Shown piece by piece: positions 4,780 to 7,845 of a stretch of DNA of 7,845 nucleotides. The notes beneath the pieces were generated by a model, which had not been told where the DNA came from, made no database searches, and saw only the letters and a list, made by a program, of their open reading frames with translations. Position 1 is the stretch's first letter, and every line of letters begins with the position of its first letter. Position numbers and translations under genes: made by a program. Origin of the DNA: Bacillota bacterium (GTDB lineage: Bacteria > Bacillota > Bacilli > Lactobacillales > Aerococcaceae); NCBI GenBank assembly GCA_023442905.1, contig JAEZWY010000111.1:1-7845 (forward strand), written 5' to 3'.

Positions 4780-5973
4780 TTAATCAGAGTATTTATCAAA
4801 GTAACCTTGGATGTAGATAAACGGTGTACCTTTATCTCCAGAACCAGAAGTTAAATCTGATAATGATCCTACTAGGTCAGTGATGTTACGAGGTGTTGTA
4901 CCTAATGAAGTATTGTGGCCTGCTTCATCAATCTGGTCATGATTTTTAATATAAGCACGCATTGCTTCTGTTAATTCTTCACCAGATAAGTCGCTAAATT
5001 GATTATCTGCAACATACTTGATCTTAATTTCGTCAGGAGTACCAGATAAACCTTTAGTGAAACCAGGTGATACAACAGGGTCGGCTAGTTCCCAAATGTG
5101 GCCAACTGGATCTTGGAAAGCACCGTCACCATAAACCATAACTTCAACAACTTTACCAGTTGCGTCCAATAGACGTTTTTGAACATCTTCAACAAATGCT
5201 TGTGCATCACGCGGGAATAATTTCAAACTGTTGTTACCAGAAAGGTTAGCACCTAATAAACCAAAGTCTTCATTGAAGCCAGAGCCATCAATTGAATGGT
5301 TCAAAATTTGATCTAAACCAATAATTTCTTTAGCACCATTTTTTTCTAGTGTACGACGTGTATACTTACGGTCATGGATATCAGCAATAACTACTGTGTC
5401 CACGAAGTTTAAAATGGTTTGTGGGTGGTTAGCGAAAATGATTTCACATTCTGCACCAGTTTCTTCAACACATTTTTTGTATAATGCAACGTAGTCTTCG
5501 CCAGTAAATTCATGTGCTAAGTTAGGGAAGTGGCTACGGAATTCAGCTTCTGTTAGAACATCTGTATATGGATTTAAACCAGATTCTTCTAATTCATCGC
5601 GTGAAATTAAACGGTTACCCACTTCATCAGAAGGGTAGCTCAATTGAATTACGACTTTTTTCGCTGACATAGCGATACCTTTTAAGATTGCGTAGAAGCG
5701 GTTACGGCTAAGGATTGGGTTTACAATACCAATCGTTTCATTTTTTGTTTGACTTTGGATATCTTTTACAACAGCATCTAACTCAGCAAAGTTTCCTTGT
5801 GCACGAGCTAAAATAGACTCTGTTACTGTTACAATATCGTGGTCACGAACTTCATAACCTTCTTCTTTGGCAGCATTCAACACAGTATCTACTACAATGC
5901 CTGCCAGGTCATCGTTCTCTTTAATAATTGGGGCGCGTAACCCTCTTACAACAGTACCTAAAGCTCTAGACAT
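4780..5973 (-). CDS. CofE-like protein (coenzyme F420-0:L-glutamate ligase family)
   Basis: This 397-residue protein resembles the F420-0:gamma-glutamyl ligase family. The N-terminal VVRGLRAPIIKENDDLAGIV and HDIVTVTESILARAQGNF segments correspond to the nucleotide- and metal-binding start of CofE. In methanogens and actinobacteria CofE adds glutamate to F420-0 with GTP. Archaeal CofE is about 250 residues, so this belongs to the longer Firmicutes version (about 400 residues), whose substrate is, to my knowledge, not established. Lactobacillales are not known to make F420, so a different gamma-glutamyl ligation or acid-amine ligation is likely. Other clear blocks are IGIVNPILSRNRFYAILKG and VMVYGDGAFQDPVGHIWELA. 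The ATG at 5973 is chosen because AAGGGA (5983-5988) sits 9 nt upstream; a TTG at 5991 overlaps that SD. It has its own promoter and terminator. Confidence 0.85.
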   Translation of the reverse strand: MSRALGTVVRGLRAPIIKENDDLAGIVVDTVLNAAKEEGYEVRDHDIVTVTESILARAQGNFAELDAVVKDIQSQTKNETIGIVNPILSRNRFYAILKGIAMSAKKVVIQLSYPSDEVGNRLISRDELEESGLNPYTDVLTEAEFRSHFPNLAHEFTGEDYVALYKKCVEETGAECEIIFANHPQTILNFVDTVVIADIHDRKYTRRTLEKNGAKEIIGLDQILNHSIDGSGFNEDFGLLGANLSGNNSLKLFPRDAQAFVEDVQKRLLDATGKVVEVMVYGDGAFQDPVGHIWELADPVVSPGFTKGLSGTPDEIKIKYVADNQFSDLSGEELTEAMRAYIKNHDQIDEAGHNTSLGTTPRNITDLVGSLSDLTSGSGDKGTPFIYIQGYFDKYSD

Positions 5974-5982
5974 ACATAATCG

Positions 5983-5988
5983 TCCCTT
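5983..5988 (-). promoter_or_regulatory. Ribosome binding site that sets the CofE-like start at 5973
   Basis: AAGGGA on the - strand lies 9 nt before the ATG at 5973. The longer frame would start at a TTG (5989-5991) directly next to this SD, leaving no room for its own ribosome binding site. Confidence 0.7.
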
Positions 5989-6023
5989 CAAAATTCTCTT
6001 GCGCCTTTATGGCATACTGCTTT

Positions 6024-6052
6024 ATTATATATCAACAAAATCTCTTTGCCAA
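6024..6052 (-). promoter_or_regulatory. Sigma-A promoter of the CofE-like gene
   Basis: On the - strand TTGGCA (6047-6052) and a perfect TATAAT (6024-6029) are separated by exactly 17 nt. Transcription would start near 6017, about 45 nt before the ATG at 5973. Confidence 0.85.
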
Positions 6053-6106
6053 TGAAGTGTGGGTAAAAACCGAACATTTTTCTCATGATTTTTAAAGTAT
6101 AAATAT

Positions 6107-6136
6107 TAGACAAAGGAAATTTGGTCATGCTATGAT
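6107..6136 (+). promoter_or_regulatory. Candidate extended -10 promoter of the small-ORF locus
   Basis: TATGAT (6131-6136) is preceded by TGC, forming an extended -10 element, with TAGACA (6107-6112) at 18 nt spacing as a possible -35 box. A start near 6143 would give a + strand transcript covering the small ORFs at 6208 and 6405. It is divergent from the CofE-like promoter about 55 bp away. Confidence 0.45.
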
Positions 6137-6207
6137 GAAAGTGTAAAAATTGTAGTAGCAAGCAATCAATTGAATTCAAACTATTTGCCAAATTTGTGAG
6201 GTATCAT

Positions 6208-6348
6208 ATGACGAATCTTTTGTTGAACACTTGGAATACACGATTGGATCAGCTATCGGCTACCGGTGCTGTATGCCCTTGTGCCCTTGATGCTGCATTC
6301 CTTACACCGATTACATTGAAAATATCTATTAAAAATCCTAGCGTTTGA
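6208..6348 (+). CDS. Small ORF 1 (46 codons), possible leader peptide
   Basis: This frame begins at ATG 6208 behind a modest SD (GTGAGGT, 6196-6202) and starts MTNLLLNTWNTRLDQLSATG. A middle segment VCPCALDAAFLTP has a CPC motif faintly like the CPCAL motif of P1B metal ATPases, but the protein is far too short and lacks all other ATPase features. The CPC codons come from a tandem 8-nt repeat, TGCCCTTG (6274-6281 and 6282-6289). The TGA stop (6346-6348) lies inside the following terminator stem, the geometry of a leader peptide in an attenuator. I do not recognise the peptide, and non-coding RNA is equally possible. Confidence 0.35.
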   Translation: MTNLLLNTWNTRLDQLSATGAVCPCALDAAFLTPITLKISIKNPSV

Positions 6349-6371
6349 CCTTAGTGTCTGACGCTTTTTTT
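6340..6371 (+). terminator. Terminator or attenuator overlapping the end of small ORF 1
   Basis: AGCGTT (6340-6345) pairs with GACGCT (6360-6365), with one mismatch and an inner GAC/GTC extension, followed by a run of seven T residues (6365-6371). It contains the stop codon of small ORF 1, so a ribosome reaching that stop would cover the ascending arm. It lies between the two small ORFs and could end or attenuate transcription. Confidence 0.75.
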
Positions 6372-6404
6372 ATGGATTTTCACACCTTTAGGAGGAAAGA
6401 TAAA

Positions 6405-6494
6405 ATGAGAAAATGTATGATCTCTATCAAACAACACAGTGTAAACCTTGCGTTTGTTAACCGGATGATGCATTCAAAAACTGTCCCACCTTAA
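6405..6494 (+). CDS. Small ORF 2 (29 codons) with strong SD, ending Pro-Pro-stop
   Basis: The ATG at 6405 is 9 nt after a near-perfect SD, TTTAGGAGG (ending 6395). The peptide starts MRKCMISIKQHSVNLAFVNR and ends HSKTVPP. It is basic, with two cysteine-free hydrophobic patches and no clear membrane span. A C-terminal Pro-Pro before a stop codon is a known ribosome-stalling context. The stop codon (6492-6494) sits in the loop of a hairpin holding a second strong SD (6493-6499). The SD quality argues for translation. No further start codon follows that second SD at useful spacing, so no downstream gene is controlled within this window. The family is not recognised. Confidence 0.45.
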   Translation: MRKCMISIKQHSVNLAFVNRMMHSKTVPP

Positions 6495-6502
6495 GGAGGT
6501 GG
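6486..6502 (+). promoter_or_regulatory. Hairpin masking an SD at the stop codon of small ORF 2
   Basis: CCACCT (6486-6491) pairs perfectly with AGGTGG (6497-6502) around the loop TAAGG. The loop contains the UAA stop of small ORF 2, and the SD-like AAGGAGG (6493-6499) is partly in the stem. The arrangement resembles translational attenuators, but no gene starts after it. Confidence 0.45.
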
Positions 6503-6563
6503 TCTAAAGGTATCTCGGTGCTAGCCGTTAATAGCTAAATATCTAAATAAAAGATCAATAAAT

Positions 6564-6642
6564 AAACACCAGGTCATCAACAAGCCTAAAAGCCAACCCG
6601 TTAGGCAGCATCGTTTGTTGAGTCGCTGGTGTTTTATTTTTT
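6564..6642 (+). terminator. Long branched hairpin terminator
   Basis: AAACACCAG (6564-6572) pairs with CTGGTGTTT (6626-6634). Inside, TCAACAA pairs with TTGTTGA and GCCTAA with TTAGGC, leaving an asymmetric bulge around AGCATCG. The stem runs into a T-rich tract (6632-6642). It would end the small-ORF transcript and, read on the - strand, could also serve the bPH_1 gene, though the T-tract there is poorer. Confidence 0.75.
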
Positions 6643-6660
6643 ATAATTACTAATTAATGC

Positions 6661-7041
6661 CTACAATAATACCGCTGCAGCAAGGGCGCGTTGAACATCG
6701 TAAACGACATCGCCACCTTTAAATTGTAGAGCGATTGTAGGTTGTTCGTTACCAGATAAGTAAATATTCACTTCAGAATCTATATCAAAATTCCCTACCG
6801 TTTCTACCGAAAAGCGTGAAATTGATTTGTAGGGTACACTCATAAAATCACGTTTTTTGCCGGTAATCCCTTGTTTATCCATTAAAATCAGTCGATATGA
6901 AGTAAATACGACTAAATCACGCAAGATATTGTAAGATAATTCAATTGATTCACCAGGAATTAATACCTTTTCTAATGTGTCGGAAACCCGTTCCTTATCT
7001 GCTTCAGATGCATTACCGAATAAACCTGAAAATAAGCCCAT
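6661..7041 (-). CDS. Bacterial PH-domain protein (bPH_1, PF08000-like)
   Basis: This 126-residue protein is almost entirely one bacterial pleckstrin-homology domain. It opens MGLFSGLFGNASEADKERVS, then shows the typical VLIPGESIELSYNILRDLVVFTSYRLILMDKQG, with the FTSYRLILMD strand characteristic of the family. KRDFMSVPYKSISRFSVETVG and the acidic NFDIDSEVNIYLSG follow, and a C-terminal helix (DVQRALAAAVLL) closes the barrel. There is no signal peptide, so it is probably cytosolic. The molecular role of the family is not established. The SD AAGGAG (complement of 7049-7054) lies 7 nt before the ATG. It is transcribed alone from a strong promoter, divergent from the small GNAT gene. Confidence 0.9.
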   Translation of the reverse strand: MGLFSGLFGNASEADKERVSDTLEKVLIPGESIELSYNILRDLVVFTSYRLILMDKQGITGKKRDFMSVPYKSISRFSVETVGNFDIDSEVNIYLSGNEQPTIALQFKGGDVVYDVQRALAAAVLL

Positions 7042-7088
7042 ATTGTCACTCCTTTTTAAAATTGTATCCTATCATTTAAGCTTACTTC

Positions 7089-7118
7089 ATTATACCGAGT
7101 AAAGGAAAATAAGGTCAA
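7089..7118 (-). promoter_or_regulatory. Sigma-A promoter of the bPH_1 gene
   Basis: On the - strand TTGACC (7113-7118) and a perfect TATAAT (7089-7094) are 18 nt apart. The start would be near 7082, about 40 nt before the ATG at 7041. Confidence 0.85.
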
Positions 7119-7152
7119 CTAAGCCAAATATTAAGGTTTTGTGAATATATTT

Positions 7153-7161
7153 TGCTATAAT
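7153..7161 (+). promoter_or_regulatory. Extended -10 promoter of the small GNAT gene
   Basis: TGC directly precedes a perfect TATAAT (7156-7161). No good -35 box is seen at 16-18 nt, as is common for extended -10 promoters. Transcription would start near 7168, about 34 nt before the ATG at 7202. Confidence 0.75.
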
Positions 7162-7201
7162 GAAATTAATAGAAGTGTCACACATGTTGAGGAGGTAAAT
7201 T

Positions 7202-7492
7202 ATGGGATACGAAATTAAAGAAGTAACCAATGGATTTGCAATTTTTAACGAAGCAGGCGACAAACGTATCGCTAAAATTGAGTATGAACCAAAAGCAAAT
7301 GACGTTATCGTTGCAACACACACATGGACGGACCCAAGTTTACGCGGGCAAGGTGTTGCTGCCCAGCTAGTTGATCACCTAGTGGCCGATGCTGAAAGTA
7401 AAGGCCGTAAAATTAAAGCATTGTGTCCATATGTTGTGAAGAAATTTAAGGACAATCCGGAGAAATATGATCATATTAATGCGGATAAATAA
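7202..7492 (+). CDS. Small GNAT-family N-acetyltransferase (Acetyltransf_CG type)
   Basis: This 96-residue protein matches the short GNAT subfamily (PF14542-like), which keeps only the core acetyl-CoA binding fold. Visible features are the paired strands RIAKIEYEPKANDVIVATHTW, the CoA loop DPSLRGQGVAAQLVDHLV with R48-G-Q-G51, and the signature ALCPYVVKKFKDNPEKY with C75-P-Y77, which marks the subfamily. The natural substrate is unknown. The start is secure: GAGGAGGT (7189-7196) precedes the ATG at 7202. It is monocistronic, with an extended -10 promoter and a long terminator, and divergent from the bPH_1 gene. Confidence 0.92.
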   Translation: MGYEIKEVTNGFAIFNEAGDKRIAKIEYEPKANDVIVATHTWTDPSLRGQGVAAQLVDHLVADAESKGRKIKALCPYVVKKFKDNPEKYDHINADK

Positions 7493-7505
7493 TTTTTGAA
7501 AAAGG

Positions 7506-7549
7506 ACCACCTCTGTCTTTGCTGGCTAGCAAGGATAGGGGTGGTTTTT
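7506..7549 (+). terminator. Intrinsic terminator of the small GNAT gene
   Basis: An 18-bp stem, including a few G-T pairs (7506-7523 with 7528-7545), closes the 4-nt loop GGCT and is followed by a T run (7545-7549). It starts 14 nt after the stop codon. Confidence 0.93.
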
Positions 7550-7567
7550 ATGTTGAAGGGTAGTCGC

Positions 7568-7596
7568 TTTCATTTTCCCCTAAACATCGGTAAAAT
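7568..7596 (+). promoter_or_regulatory. Weak candidate promoter of the M42 peptidase gene
   Basis: TTTCAT (7568-7573) and TAAAAT (7591-7596) are separated by 17 nt. The -35 match is poor. A promoter is expected here because a strong terminator lies just upstream. Confidence 0.25.
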
Positions 7597-7626
7597 AAAT
7601 ATATTAGAAAGTCTAAGAGGTGTAAA

Positions 7627-7845
7627 ATGAAATATATTAAACTATTAGAAGATGTGTCCAATGCCTATGGTGCGCCAGGTTACGAAGACCAAGTAATTGA
7701 TATTGTAAAAGCCAATAAAGGGGCTTTTAGCTTACAAGCTGATGCGATGAAAAACTTGTATATGAACTTTACAGATATTGACCCTAAAAAACCAACAATT
7801 ATGCTAGATTCACATATGGATGAAGTCGGCTTTATGGTCCAAGCT
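7627..7845 (+). CDS. M42 family metallopeptidase (glutamyl aminopeptidase/endoglucanase type), 5' part only
   Basis: The first 73 codons are present and the gene continues beyond the window; family members are about 340-360 residues. The start MKYIKLLEDVSNAYGAPGYEDQV is the typical M42 opening, with the APG(Y/F)E motif at residues 16-20. IMLDSHMDEVGFMV (58-71) carries H63, the first metal-binding histidine, and D65, in the conserved HMDEVGF motif. These enzymes are cytosolic dinuclear zinc or cobalt aminopeptidases that trim peptides. The SD AAGAGGT (7615-7621) is 5 nt before the ATG. Which member (PepA, FrvX, YsdC type) cannot be told from this fragment. Confidence 0.92.
   Translation, partial: MKYIKLLEDVSNAYGAPGYEDQVIDIVKANKGAFSLQADAMKNLYMNFTDIDPKKPTIMLDSHMDEVGFMVQA

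Larger units (their letters stand above)
5974..6660. other. Gene-poor region holding divergent promoters and a small-ORF/RNA locus
   Basis: No normal-sized gene is present across these 687 nt. The - strand promoter of the CofE-like gene is at 6024-6052. From about 6128 to 6642 a self-contained + strand unit can be drawn: promoter, small ORF 1, terminator, small ORF 2, SD-masking hairpin and final terminator. It does not match any riboswitch, tmRNA, 6S, SRP or RNase P RNA that I can recognise. Confidence 0.7.

Noticed and set aside
5988..6191. 67-codon open frame on the - strand before the CofE-like gene
   Set aside because: It contains the near-consensus promoter of the CofE-like gene and has no SD.
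6208..6348. Fragment of a P1B metal ATPase, because of the CPCAL motif
   Set aside because: Only five residues match; the flanking transmembrane and phosphorylation motifs are absent and the other frames give no ATPase sequence.
6478..6500. Short resemblance of the reverse complement to the 3' region of 16S rRNA (AAGGTGGGACAG)
   Set aside because: The match is about a dozen bases, does not extend on either side, and is explained by the SD hairpin.
6405..6642. Known structured RNA such as a T-box, tmRNA, 6S or RNase P RNA
   Set aside because: None of the conserved core motifs of these RNAs could be found by eye, and no aminoacyl-tRNA synthetase or transporter gene follows.
7090..7323. 77-codon open frame on the - strand overlapping the small GNAT start
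   Set aside because: It covers the divergent promoters and the start of a well supported gene, and lacks an SD.

Overview
The window looks like chromosomal DNA of a low-GC Firmicute in the order Lactobacillales. The reasons are AT-rich codon use, AGGAGG-type Shine-Dalgarno (SD) sequences before nearly every gene, compact intrinsic terminators, a bacillar-type 117-nt 5S rRNA, and a gene set typical of lactic acid bacteria and relatives (Pcp with DUF969/DUF979, a long CofE-like protein, bPH_1, a CG-type GNAT, an M42 peptidase). A genus cannot be fixed; Aerococcaceae or Carnobacteriaceae would fit but this is a guess.

Layout. Positions 1-495 are the distal end of an rRNA operon: 5S, tRNA-Asn(GTT), tRNA-Thr(GGT), a second identical 5S, then a strong terminator. 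A GNAT acetyltransferase (537-1034) and a helix-hairpin-helix plus NTF2-like protein (1146-1727, with terminator) follow on the + strand. Positions 1912-4170 form a tight three-gene operon: DUF969 membrane protein, DUF979 membrane protein, and pyroglutamyl peptidase Pcp. DUF969 is interrupted by an in-frame TAG, so the presumed two-component transporter may be damaged in this strain. The operon's 3' UTR carries two copies of a nested palindromic repeat before a 15-bp terminator.

Positions 4780-5973 (- strand) encode a CofE-like (F420-0:gamma-glutamyl ligase family) protein with its own promoter and terminator. It is followed by a small unexplained + strand locus (about 6128-6642) with an extended -10 promoter, two short ORFs with SD sequences (46 and 29 codons), a terminator between them and a long branched hairpin terminator at the end. 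The 29-codon ORF ends in Pro-Pro-stop inside a hairpin that also holds a strong SD. This locus and the repeat pair are the best candidates for something undescribed.

Positions 6661-7041 (- strand, bPH_1 protein) and 7202-7492 (+ strand, small GNAT) are divergently transcribed from back-to-back promoters. The window ends inside an M42 aminopeptidase gene starting at 7627.

Functional links that can be argued: Pcp releases pyroglutamate from peptides and the adjacent DUF969/DUF979 pair is plausibly the matching transporter. The partial M42 peptidase is another peptide-degrading enzyme but is separate. The other genes look like independent single-gene units.
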